Assembly: GCF_008065115.1 (NCBI RefSeq)
Contig: NZ_CP042913.1
Span: 505,211-569,210 of the forward strand
Length of the DNA: 64,000 bases
Direction: 5' to 3'
Origin: Bythopirellula goksoeyrii
Lineage (GTDB): Bacteria; Planctomycetota; Planctomycetia; Pirellulales; Lacipirellulaceae
Below the pieces are notes generated by a model. The model ran no database searches and was not told the origin of the DNA. It saw only the letters and a program-made list of their open reading frames with translations. The position numbers were made by a program, and so were the translations under genes. Of this stretch, positions 27,485 to 35,287 are shown one piece after another (within the stretch, counting starts at the first letter, position 1; each line of letters starts with the position of its first letter).

Positions 27485-27556
27485 TACTCTACATGCGGCT
27501 TCCTAGTCCCGTGTCACCATATCCCAGCCCCTGATTTATCTCTAACCTCTCGCCAC

Positions 27557-27754
27557 TCAGCTGCTAGCGCCTACTCGAGACTCGTAGACGACGATTTCCT
27601 CTTCCAATTGATTAATCGTGCGCATCAAGGATTGGAGCGTAAGTTTGTCAAGCGGTTTCTCGGTCGCTTCTCGACGAACTTCTTCATGCCGTGTGCGCAG
27701 TTTGGCTAGCTTTTCGCGAGCCACCTTCAGTTCGCATTCACTCACAATATTCAT
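27557..27754 (-). CDS. 65-residue coiled-coil protein beside DUF433 gene
   Basis: Small hypothetical protein, highly charged and heptad-rich: EKLAKLRTRHEEVRRE, then LTLQSLMRTINQLEEEI. It looks like a helical hairpin or coiled coil with no membrane segment. Proteins of similar look occur upstream of toxin or antitoxin genes in cyanobacteria and planctomycetes, to my recollection, but I cannot name a family. The gene starts 44 bases past the long hairpin that separates it from the DUF433 gene on the same strand. It could be a partner of DUF433; that is inference. Coding nature rests on composition and context only. Confidence 0.55.
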   Translation of the reverse strand: MNIVSECELKVAREKLAKLRTRHEEVRREATEKPLDKLTLQSLMRTINQLEEEIVVYESRVGASS

Positions 27755-27797
27755 CGTGTCACCTCAATCCATCCTTTCTGACGGGGCGCGCTGGAGA

Positions 27798-27854
27798 GTA
27801 GCACGCCTCTCTGAGTCGTCTTGGAGGCAAATACGACTCAGAGAGGCGTGCTAC
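27798..27854. repeat. Perfect 22-bp inverted repeat (13-nt spacer)
   Basis: Arms 27798-27819 and 27833-27854 are perfect reverse complements, beginning GTAGCACGCC and ending AGTCGT, with a 13-base spacer. It begins 2 bases after the DUF433 stop (on the minus strand). The T-run of an intrinsic terminator is absent. The precision of the arms suggests a dispersed palindromic element or recent insertion rather than an ordinary terminator. Confidence 0.75.
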
Positions 27855-27856
27855 AA

Positions 27857-28189
27857 TCAGCAATCACTCAATCGCTTGGCAATCAGACGGGCACGCACTC
27901 GTGTGGGATCGAATTGGGATTCGATCTCACTACGGGTCTGAGCCTGCTCAGTAGCTGCAGTGTCCAGATAAGTTTCCACTTCCACGCGATGATGCAAATA
28001 GTAGTTGATCACGGCATGAATGGTCTCAAGTGACAGGACGTCGAAGTCTTGGGCGATTTGCTCCGGCGTAGAACCGGCGCAGAAGGCCCGTACCACGCGT
28101 TCCAACGGAATACGAGTCCCAGTAATGCGAACCACGCCATCTGCAGATTCTGCTATTGGCGGCAAATCAGCTTGGATAGGAAAATGCAT
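27857..28189 (-). CDS. DUF433 protein (antitoxin-like)
   Basis: A 110-residue protein with the DUF433 core in residues about 18-80: RITGTRIPLERVVRAFCAGSTPEQIAQDF followed by LSLETIHAVINYYLHHR. DUF433 has a winged/HTH-like fold and is commonly the antitoxin next to a DUF5615 PIN-like toxin. No such toxin is visible downstream; instead a perfect hairpin and a 65-residue coiled-coil gene follow. The C-terminal part (EQAQTRSEIESQFDPTRVRARL) is charged and helical. It is either a solitary regulator, a relic of a toxin-antitoxin pair, or half of a noncanonical pair. Confidence 0.8.
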   Translation of the reverse strand: MHFPIQADLPPIAESADGVVRITGTRIPLERVVRAFCAGSTPEQIAQDFDVLSLETIHAVINYYLHHRVEVETYLDTAATEQAQTRSEIESQFDPTRVRARLIAKRLSDC

Positions 28190-28243
28190 GGGGGGAAGAA
28201 GCTGTTAGCTTTTAGCCATTCGTTGTTAGGTGAGGGATTTTAC

Positions 28244-28306
28244 GTGAGCGGACTGGTGTTAGCCACCGGTCTTTCTCCTTTCGGCGGCTAGCGCCGTCCC
28301 GCTCAC
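28244..28306. repeat. 63-bp imperfect hairpin repeat
   Basis: Outer arms GTGAGCGG/CCGCTCAC are perfect. The inner arms (GGTGTTAGCCACCG versus CGGCGGCTAGCGCC) differ mostly by changes that keep G-U pairing. Such wobble-preserving changes suggest the folded RNA or single-stranded form matters. Confidence 0.5.
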
Positions 28307-28648
28307 TGAATTTAGCTCTCGAACTTTTTCTGAATAGCGGCTAGAAGCTACCGCCTCGCAACTACTCCATTATACTCCACCCGCAGTAAAGGGCTATGTG
28401 GGAATTAGGAGCTGGGGATTAGGAGTTGTAGGAAATTAGCCGCGGACAAACGCGGATTTAGCGGATGAAGCGCGGATCATTGCAAGACCATACGTTCCTA
28501 TAGAATCTGCGAAGATCTGCCTAATCAGCGTCCATCCGCGTGCTATTTCTTCCGTTACCATTCATCATTGGACCTTCGAAATTATTCTTTCTCCGTGTCC
28601 TCCGCGCCCTCTGTGGTTCATTCTTTCCACGAGGAGCGCTGACGGTAA

Positions 28649-28677
28649 CCGGGGGTGTCGCTACGCTCAACCCCCGG
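28649..28677. repeat. Hairpin CCGGGGGT - 13 nt - ACCCCCGG
   Basis: Perfect 8-bp stem around the loop GTCGCTACGCTCA. No gene boundary is nearby, so a dispersed repeat is more likely than a terminator. Confidence 0.45.
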
Positions 28678-28870
28678 CTAATCGCTCAAATCACACCGTG
28701 ATATCCTCAGTCTCTTTTCACTTACTAACAGCTAATCGCAAATTGCTAACGGCTCGTCTCTGACTAGCGCCTAGCAACTAGCGCCTTTCTTCCAGTTTTA
28801 GAGTCGGTACACGCTATGGCGATTATCGTATGCAAAGCAGTCAAGGCGTGTGGAATAGCGGTGAGACGGT

Positions 28871-28889
28871 CGTCGATCTGCGATCGACG
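28871..28889. repeat. Perfect 8-bp palindrome with 3-nt loop
   Basis: CGTCGATC - TGC - GATCGACG, about 95 bases beyond the stop of the minus-strand CehA-like gene. It could act as a factor-dependent terminator for that operon; no T-run follows on the minus strand. Confidence 0.4.
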
Positions 28890-28984
28890 GATCGATTAGG
28901 CTATTGAACTTTTCTGCATACTCTTGTCATGTTCTTTCATGAAATGCAGAAGTGGCAAAAAAATTCAGTGCAGGATACGATCAT

Positions 28985-30547
28985 CTATTTGCCCAAGATA
29001 CTCCTTGCCTTTTCCAGTGAAAGCTCGATCTCTTCGAGGACTTCTGCGGAGGAGTTTTCGCGTGAGAAACGAGCAAAAGCTGCTAGCATTGCATTTGCTT
29101 CGTCAACTGACTGTTGAACACGAGCTCCGTGCCCATCGACTTGAATATAGATAGGGCTTGTATGAGCGAACCTGAGGCGAGTCGGCATTCTGGGCATTTC
29201 ATCTGTTCCCCACTTATAAGTCGCCAATTCAGAATCACTCAGCAAATCATCTTCAACGGTACATTTTGCTGCCAACCAAGCACCTTCTTCTATTTTGATC
29301 GGGACTCGAAACTTTTTTTCAGACAACTCCGTTTCATTGGCAGTATGAACCACTCGCCCATTGACAATCACCTCAATTTCGCTCACGGGCTGTGAAGAGT
29401 GAACAACAACTTCCGTGTCGACTATCCCACCTTTACTCCCGAAATCGATGGTATCGCCAGGATGGTATTGCTCGTCGATGCAAAGTAGCAGCATGGGACC
29501 GTTGGTTGCAAAATTTCGCCCTTCTCTCCACCGCTGTATGAAACTCTGGAGAGAGTCCTTGCCTGCCGTACGAACATAGACTCGATTATAACCGACTGGA
29601 GTGTTTTTGGCTCCGGTGGCGGAACCAGCTCCGGCGGCAAGATGCAGGCCGCAGTTCAATAAACGATAGTACGTTTCGCAATTCATTCGAAGCATATCGT
29701 GGGCATTGTCAGCGTACGTAGGAAAACCGGACACATCCAAAAGATTGGAATACTTTGATCGAGGTTGGTAAGCATGTCTAAGAAAGTTGTTGTTACATAC
29801 ATTTACTACATCAACAACGCCCAGCAGTGCATCGAATAGTACTTCACGTGACCAACCGCCCTGGTAACAGACGAGTGAGCCTGCTTTGTGGGACTTTTGA
29901 ATGAGCGATAGATTTGGAATAGCAGAATCATTTTCAACAATAAGTGGAGTAGGTTGGCCAATCACATATACTGCGCCCCAATCGTGTTCGATCTCATAGT
30001 CAAAAACTGTCGTGGGGACTTTTACCCCAGCGAATTCCAGATTGCGGATGTATCCTCCGACCGTTGGAGTGTCAAATAGCTTCGCATTCCACCATTGCAA
30101 GGACGTACCAAAGTCGAGTCCCTCGGCGACAAGTTGTGGAGCGAGCTCGTCGAGTGGCACATGGAGATGGTTCTCGCCGCACAAGTAACCTTGTTCACGC
30201 ATGTTGATCCAACGCTTAGGCTGAACGGTGTGCCGGTTCGTTTGCCCGTGTTCGCAGGTGACTAGTTGCTTGACAGGTTGGTATTCGAGTCCATGTTCGA
30301 CTCGAACCTCAACCTTACCACTTGGGAATTCGAGCTCTGAACTCCCAGATGTGACAAACCACTTGTCATTTCCCACAGGAATGACTCGGCTCCCGGATGG
30401 ACAATGGTCTCTGCCAGTTTGGTCGCGTACTCGAATTCGAGCCGGGAGTGGTTCTCCCAATTCATTGACTACTTTCAGTACAAACTTTTCTGCGTGAGCT
30501 ATGGCCGTAAGACTAAGGACAACTATTATGGACCTTAAATAGTTCAT
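28985..30547 (-). CDS. Exported CehA/McbA-type (PHP-fold) metallohydrolase-like protein
   Basis: A 520-residue secreted protein. The ATG at 30547 gives a clean signal peptide (MNYLRSIIVVLSLTAIAHA); the frame runs 53 codons further upstream but into the neighbouring gene. After an N-terminal beta-sandwich (about 22-130) the PHP-like domain begins with YLCGENHLHV, which resembles the GDxHxH metal entry of CehA proteins with Asn in place of Asp. Later parts include VCYQGGWSREVLFDALLGVVDVVNVCNN and a C-terminal WREGRNFATNGPMLL segment usual for the family. Substrate unknown; family members hydrolyse esters or carbamates. It follows a Tat-like unknown gene by 25 bases. Confidence 0.75.
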   Translation of the reverse strand: MNYLRSIIVVLSLTAIAHAEKFVLKVVNELGEPLPARIRVRDQTGRDHCPSGSRVIPVGNDKWFVTSGSSELEFPSGKVEVRVEHGLEYQPVKQLVTCEHGQTNRHTVQPKRWINMREQGYLCGENHLHVPLDELAPQLVAEGLDFGTSLQWWNAKLFDTPTVGGYIRNLEFAGVKVPTTVFDYEIEHDWGAVYVIGQPTPLIVENDSAIPNLSLIQKSHKAGSLVCYQGGWSREVLFDALLGVVDVVNVCNNNFLRHAYQPRSKYSNLLDVSGFPTYADNAHDMLRMNCETYYRLLNCGLHLAAGAGSATGAKNTPVGYNRVYVRTAGKDSLQSFIQRWREGRNFATNGPMLLLCIDEQYHPGDTIDFGSKGGIVDTEVVVHSSQPVSEIEVIVNGRVVHTANETELSEKKFRVPIKIEEGAWLAAKCTVEDDLLSDSELATYKWGTDEMPRMPTRLRFAHTSPIYIQVDGHGARVQQSVDEANAMLAAFARFSRENSSAEVLEEIELSLEKARSILGK

Positions 30548-30572
30548 TGGAACTCTCGCCAATACCGACAGA

Positions 30573-31433
30573 TTATTCAGAAGTTTCCCGCACGATACGC
30601 TTTGTCGCTCTCCAGGCTTGTTGCAGATCTCCATTACAGAGCAAGACGTATCCATAGCAAGTCCGGGACTCACCTGGCGCAAGGCGGCCGAAATAGGGAT
30701 TCGCATGGATGCACGAATATGTACGCCTCCGATTTGCTTGAAGATGATGTGAGGGATTCCAAGTAGTGGTCAGTACCGTAGTACCATCTCGACTTACTAC
30801 TGCCATGATCCCATCATCACTCAATCTCTCGGTAAATCCCCATTTCTCGCGATGGTCGTTGGATCGTTTGAGCATACTTTGACCTTTGACCAAGGTCATT
30901 TGAAAGAGATCACGACCGCCGTCCGTTTCACGACCCGCATAGGTGAGAAACTCGCCGTCACTACGATAAAAGGTGCCAGTCCATTGGGGGTCCTGAAAGA
31001 CACCACTCGCATTCAAGAGCAAACAAACTGGCGCAACAACATTCGACCAGCTAGATGCCGATCGATTGCCAAGTTTCATTGTAGCCATCCAACCGAGCTC
31101 AATTCGCTCGATCGCTACTGTCACAGACAATTGGCCGTCGGGAGTGACACGATCGTAATTCCAGTTGCCATCCGTTTTCTTCCAGTCGGCTGGTCCCTGT
31201 GTGGCCACTTGCACATCGGTGTGCCCCAGGAGTAATAGCTCCGGCAGCCACCATTGAGCAAGGCCTAAATGGTCTTCGAATTGCAGGTCGATGACTGGTT
31301 GTCTAACAACGGCTTGTCCGGGAAGAATTGTTTCTCCAGAAAATGCTGCTGGAATCCGCGGCCACTGTCCGAAGCAGGACAAGGCCAAGCCCGTAAGCTT
31401 CAATTGCTCCCGGCGGTTCAGAGGGGAATTCAT
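30573..31433 (-). CDS. Exported protein of unknown function, first gene of two
   Basis: A 286-residue protein I do not recognise. ATG 31433 gives MNSPLNRREQLKLTGLALSCFG, a short Tat-like N-terminus (RR at 8-9) and then a beta-rich body with many tryptophans and few helices. The body has stretches such as DHLGLAQWWLPELLLLGHTDVQVAT, WTGTFYRSDGEFLTYAGRETDGGRDLFQ and WNPSHHLQANRRRTYSCIHANPYFG near the C-terminus, giving the impression of a galactose-mutarotase-like or carbohydrate-binding beta-sandwich, but that is only an impression. It is followed by the CehA-like gene 25 bases downstream. Confidence 0.65.
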   Translation of the reverse strand: MNSPLNRREQLKLTGLALSCFGQWPRIPAAFSGETILPGQAVVRQPVIDLQFEDHLGLAQWWLPELLLLGHTDVQVATQGPADWKKTDGNWNYDRVTPDGQLSVTVAIERIELGWMATMKLGNRSASSWSNVVAPVCLLLNASGVFQDPQWTGTFYRSDGEFLTYAGRETDGGRDLFQMTLVKGQSMLKRSNDHREKWGFTERLSDDGIMAVVSRDGTTVLTTTWNPSHHLQANRRRTYSCIHANPYFGRLAPGESRTCYGYVLLCNGDLQQAWRATKRIVRETSE

Positions 31434-31919
31434 AAAAGTTCGTCTGATGGAGTGGCCAATTATTGGAACGAAAAGACTGACTTGCAAAAGACGCGAAAGG
31501 CTGCGAAGAATACTAGATACATGCTGCACCACTGATGACATTATTCTAAGACAGGATTTGATTCCGCACTAACCAACCTAAATCTTTCTCGCTTTTTTAG
31601 AAAACTCTCTTTGCAGTTTCAGTCGCCTTTATTGGCGATTTCAGCAAGATAGGTCCGCTCGTTCGTAGAGACGTAACAATGGTATCGTCTGCTAATGACA
31701 CTAGACGGAGTTTTTGGTCGCGACAAGACTCTTTTTGCAATCTATATCTTTATAAGATCGATTCTCGTTTACTGAAACCCATCTAAGCCGCGAGAAAATA
31801 GTCGGTTAGGTCAGCAGGCAACAATCTAGGTAGTCTTTGCACCAATTCAGCAATCAGCCTATACGTATTGCTAATACAAAACTTTCGCTCCGTTCCTTCG
31901 CAAATTGGAGAACTTTAAG
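31434..31919. other. Divergent intergenic region of about 490 bp
   Basis: Lies between the minus-strand unknown gene and the plus-strand DUF1080 gene. No coding frame is supported. It holds a good promoter candidate for the plus strand (31837-31865); the rest is AT-richer than the flanks and shows no strong hairpin. Confidence 0.5.
31837..31865 (+). promoter_or_regulatory. Probable sigma-70-type promoter for the DUF1080 gene
   Basis: TTGCAC at 31837-31842 and TATACG at 31860-31865 with a 17-base spacer, about 55 bases before the ATG at 31920. A GGAG sequence lies about 9 bases before that ATG. Confidence 0.4.
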
Positions 31920-32975
31920 ATGCCAAAATGGTGTGCATTCTGTTTTTGCACTTTTGAGTTGATTGCAACGAGTTTACTTGACGCCGATGACCGTTATCCT
32001 ACGTTCACAAACATCAAAGAGGCAGGACTGGATTATGCAGTTCAAGGTGAATATGTAGGGCTAGTCGGTGGAGTGCTGCCGGTCGCCGCCCAAGTGATTG
32101 CCTTAGGAGATGGGGTATTTGAAGGGGTAACGTTTTACGGTGGACTACCGGGAGCGGGGTGGGACGGGGGCCAGCTCAGCTACTTCAAGGGCAAAACGAA
32201 GGATGGTAATACACAATTCGTTGGCAAATATGGCTACAAGTTAGAAGAGAAAAATGACTATTGGCACGCAACCATTGATCATGGTGTGTTGCGTGGCAGC
32301 GACCAGTCGCTGCGCAACCAACTGAATGACGTCTCTTTTGTACTCCACAAGGTGCGGCGAGAATCGCCGACAGTGGGAATTCAACCTCCCAAAGGTGCCA
32401 CGGTGCTCTTTGATGGGACAAATACCGAAGCTTGGGAACGTGCCAAGATTATCGAAGGTGACTTACTGGATCGAGACGCCAAAACACGGCAATCTTTCCA
32501 GAATCATCGTATACACCTGGAATTTCGCACACCCTTCATGCCGACCGCGCGCGGCATGCATCGAGGCAATAGCGGTGTTTTCATACGAAACAAATATGAA
32601 ATCCAGATTGTCGATTCCTTTGGCTGGACCCTCGTCAATCGTCGCTTCGAACGCAATTCATGGGTCGGGCGGTGTGGAGGAATCGAAGAGATCTTACCCC
32701 CGGAAATCAATATGTGCTTTCCACCTCTCACTTGGCAGACCTACGATATCGAGTATTTCATGCCTCGCTATGACGACCAAGGAGAACAGATAATGCCTCC
32801 GATGATGACTGTAGCACTCAATGGCGTGATCATTCACAACCGTCGGGTACTGCCACCTGAGTCCGAAGTTCGAGACGATCGCGATCCAGGACCTCTTTAT
32901 CTCCAAGATCATCACGACCAAGTTGTGTTTCGCAATATCTGGATCGTAGAATCAGGGAGTGATTTGTCGCATTAG
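31920..32975 (+). CDS. Exported DUF1080 (3-keto-disaccharide hydrolase-type) protein
   Basis: A 351-residue protein with a cysteine-rich signal peptide and a concanavalin-like DUF1080 domain in roughly residues 150-345 (ATVLFDGTNTEAWE, EFRTPFMPTARGMHRGNSGVFI, YEIQIVDSFG, LQDHHDQVVFRNIWI). The domain family is annotated as 3-keto-disaccharide hydrolase. The first 145 residues form a separate beta-rich part (DYAVQGEYVG) seen in other planctomycete proteins. ATG 31920, with GGAG upstream, is preferred to the TTG at 31905. The stop is 8 bases from the convergent FG-GAP gene. Confidence 0.87.
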   Translation: MPKWCAFCFCTFELIATSLLDADDRYPTFTNIKEAGLDYAVQGEYVGLVGGVLPVAAQVIALGDGVFEGVTFYGGLPGAGWDGGQLSYFKGKTKDGNTQFVGKYGYKLEEKNDYWHATIDHGVLRGSDQSLRNQLNDVSFVLHKVRRESPTVGIQPPKGATVLFDGTNTEAWERAKIIEGDLLDRDAKTRQSFQNHRIHLEFRTPFMPTARGMHRGNSGVFIRNKYEIQIVDSFGWTLVNRRFERNSWVGRCGGIEEILPPEINMCFPPLTWQTYDIEYFMPRYDDQGEQIMPPMMTVALNGVIIHNRRVLPPESEVRDDRDPGPLYLQDHHDQVVFRNIWIVESGSDLSH

Positions 32976-32983
32976 GACCAACT

Positions 32984-34291
32984 CTACTTACAAACAATCC
33001 TGCGAAAAATCTGCAAGCAATGACATGGAAAGTATCTCTTTTGAGGTGACTTGTAAGGATTCTCATACCACAAAACACCCAGTCCATGTCCACCTTGACG
33101 TTCTTCGCAAGTCAAAAGGTCGAGATCGCCATCGAGATCCAGATCCAACAGTTCCAGGCGATCGTATTTGTCTCCCGCGTCAGTGCCGCTGATGGCGTGC
33201 GTCCGCCAACGGTCTTCAAGCGGTGAGCCTTCACATTCGAGCCAAACGACGGCATGTTTGCCTGAGCAATCAGCGGTGGTAAGTGCAATGTCCAGGCGGC
33301 CATCGCTATTCAGATCGCCGCAGGCCACCGCCCGACTGTGTCCTACGTCGCCTCGAATATGGATCTCGCGAGGTTCCCAGCGATCTCCCGTGCCATCCAA
33401 TCGCCGTAGATAGAGAATTCGAGACGCAACCTCTGCTGAAACAACATCCTCCAGCCCATCCTGATCTAAATCGACCAAACACATGCTCAATATTTCCCTG
33501 TCACGGCCTCCGATAAAATGGTTCTGCCACGGTTGTCCCTGAGCAGGACCTGGACCCGGATTCTCCAGCCAACGACAACCGCGCATTTCACCATAACGAT
33601 CAGAGATCACTAGGTCCGAGTAACCATCGCCGTTCATATCTCGCTGCCAGAGCGACATCAGCCAGCCCACTGGAGAAATCGTATGCCACTGAAATTTGGT
33701 TAAATTGCGCGCTGTCGAAGGCGACTCAAACCAACCGACCTCGGCGTTATTGTTCTTGCCGCCCGCGACGAGGTCGACACCGTGTTTTCCATCAACTTGC
33801 ATTCCCCAAGCGAACATCCATTGCATTTGATTCTCGGAGGCCGGGATCACTGCTTGCTGCCACTTTTGAGGATCTATCCGCTGGCGGAGGTCTTGGGGCG
33901 CCCAATGCACAAAGATAGATCGCTCTGTTCCTTCACAACAACTGACAACATCCAGCGCACCGTCTCCATCCAAATCCACCGAGATCGCGTCTTCCACATT
34001 CAGTGTGTGACCCACAGTCACAGCCGGCCATGGTTTATGCACATTTACCTTACCAGGATGGAAACAAACTCGCGTAATTCCACCTTCTTCCCAGCCAGTG
34101 ACGATATCTGGGAGTTTATCACCGTTTATGTCTCCAAGCTTGACACCGTCTGCACCATCGGAAGAGTTGTCTATGATATGGGCTGGCCAAAGAGGACCTT
34201 CCACTTCGTCCGAGAATACGTTGATGCCTGAGCATAACATCCAGAGCGACAATACTGACACAAACATAAACCAAGAATATCGGTTTACCAC
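32984..34291 (-). CDS. Exported FG-GAP/VCBS repeat protein
   Basis: A 435-residue protein with a signal peptide (to about residue 28) and at least five beta-propeller blades marked by calcium-type loops: DINGDKLPDI, DLDGDGALDVV, DMNGDGYSDLV, DLDQDGLEDVV, DLNSDGRLDIA, DLDLDGDLDLL. Such seven-bladed propellers are extracellular and often bind ligands or proteins. Its start overlaps the stop of the HpcH/HpaI-like gene by 7 bases, making it the last gene of the LamG - beta-helix - aldolase - FG-GAP operon. Role within the system is unknown; likely substrate or partner binding. Confidence 0.87.
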   Translation of the reverse strand: MVNRYSWFMFVSVLSLWMLCSGINVFSDEVEGPLWPAHIIDNSSDGADGVKLGDINGDKLPDIVTGWEEGGITRVCFHPGKVNVHKPWPAVTVGHTLNVEDAISVDLDGDGALDVVSCCEGTERSIFVHWAPQDLRQRIDPQKWQQAVIPASENQMQWMFAWGMQVDGKHGVDLVAGGKNNNAEVGWFESPSTARNLTKFQWHTISPVGWLMSLWQRDMNGDGYSDLVISDRYGEMRGCRWLENPGPGPAQGQPWQNHFIGGRDREILSMCLVDLDQDGLEDVVSAEVASRILYLRRLDGTGDRWEPREIHIRGDVGHSRAVACGDLNSDGRLDIALTTADCSGKHAVVWLECEGSPLEDRWRTHAISGTDAGDKYDRLELLDLDLDGDLDLLTCEERQGGHGLGVLWYENPYKSPQKRYFPCHCLQIFRRIVCK

Positions 34292-35250
34292 GGCATTATT
34301 CGTTGAGTATGTTTTCGGCCTGCTTCGGCAGAATCTTCGCGTCGACCTGCCCCAATCATCACACCTGCATCAATCTTAGAGGCAACATTATCCGGAAGCA
34401 CATTGTCTAGAAAGTAAAGCCCATTCTTCTTACAAGCCCTCAAAACTCGCTTGCCCGCCGCGTCGACTTCGGGTGGCACGGGAGGATCAGCACGACCCTC
34501 CAGATAACCAAATGACAAACCTAGATCACGCGGTCCGTGTTCCGCGAATGCGAGTCCTGGTACCGCAACAGTTGCTTCGCAGTTTGCAAGCGCTTCTTGA
34601 TCTTCGAGCTTGGCTCCGAGCATAATTTCCCCGTCGGGATTGAGCGGCCAAACGTCGGCCCTCTTCAGATATTCTTCCGGAGTGATACCCCAAATTGACG
34701 CCGCAAACTTCTGACTTCCCCAGCCACGGAGTCCCTCATCAAGTACATCTCTACCTTGATGGTGATGGGGATAGCGAGCCGCTTGGACAAATCTCTTGAC
34801 CGCCTCGGGATCACGCGCCCTCGCCAGATGCACCCCATGGACTCCCTGGGCCAGTGCTTGCTGAACCATCCAGCCATTCACTTTGACCGCTTCCTCATCG
34901 AGCCCCAACATTGGCAGCGAAACTATTACAGTTGGAGTTCGATGTCCGCTGGGAGTCGGGCCCCCTTCGACAAGCCCGCGCATGAATTCTCGCAGCAAGG
35001 CGAAATCGAGAGGCTGATGCTCCATATTGTAGATAATATAGTCGGCCCAAGTTTGCGCGGCCTCTTTCCCTTCGTCGAAGCCGCCATAGATATCATCGTA
35101 ATAGATTGGCTGCTCTTGCTCGAGAAGCTCAATACATTTGTTTACTCTTTGGGGTTGATAAGCGACATCCGCGTCCTCTGCGGTAAGTCGCTGGCTGGCC
35201 ATCAGCAGCAAACCACAGGAGAGCAAACGAGAGAATAAGTTGAAAGTCAT
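34285..35250 (-). CDS. HpcH/HpaI aldolase-like protein with a signal peptide
   Basis: Class II pyruvate aldolase fold, 321 residues, normally a cytosolic family; here a clear signal peptide (about 1-24) precedes it. Visible family residues are His78 in NMEHQPLD, the metal-site glutamate in GAKLEDQEALAN and the aspartate in HGPRDLGLSFG. The active-site arginine expected after strand 2 (RxP in HpaI) is absent: the segment reads VIVSLPM near residue 111. Either the chemistry is altered or it is a binding protein. It lies 37 bases after the beta-helix gene and overlaps the FG-GAP gene. Confidence 0.85.
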   Translation of the reverse strand: MTFNLFSRLLSCGLLLMASQRLTAEDADVAYQPQRVNKCIELLEQEQPIYYDDIYGGFDEGKEAAQTWADYIIYNMEHQPLDFALLREFMRGLVEGGPTPSGHRTPTVIVSLPMLGLDEEAVKVNGWMVQQALAQGVHGVHLARARDPEAVKRFVQAARYPHHHQGRDVLDEGLRGWGSQKFAASIWGITPEEYLKRADVWPLNPDGEIMLGAKLEDQEALANCEATVAVPGLAFAEHGPRDLGLSFGYLEGRADPPVPPEVDAAGKRVLRACKKNGLYFLDNVLPDNVASKIDAGVMIGAGRREDSAEAGRKHTQRIMPW

Positions 35251-35287
35251 AATTCACTCCGTAGGTTAAAATGGCTGGCATTTTTTA

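Larger units (their letters stand above)
28190..28984. other. Gene-free, repeat-rich gap of about 800 bp
   Basis: No coding frame has credible support. The stretch is a mosaic of hairpin and semi-palindromic segments (listed separately at 28244-28306, 28649-28677 and 28871-28889), plus an imperfect palindromic stretch of CGCGGAT-type words at 28441-28540 and scattered CTAACAGCTAATCG-like words at 28690-28790. It forms the boundary between the metabolic block on the left and the exported-protein block on the right. Confidence 0.6.

Noticed and set aside
27126-27506. Plus-strand open frame of 126 codons
   Set aside because: It runs through the terminator, the gene relic and both arms of the inverted-repeat element, so its openness is accidental.
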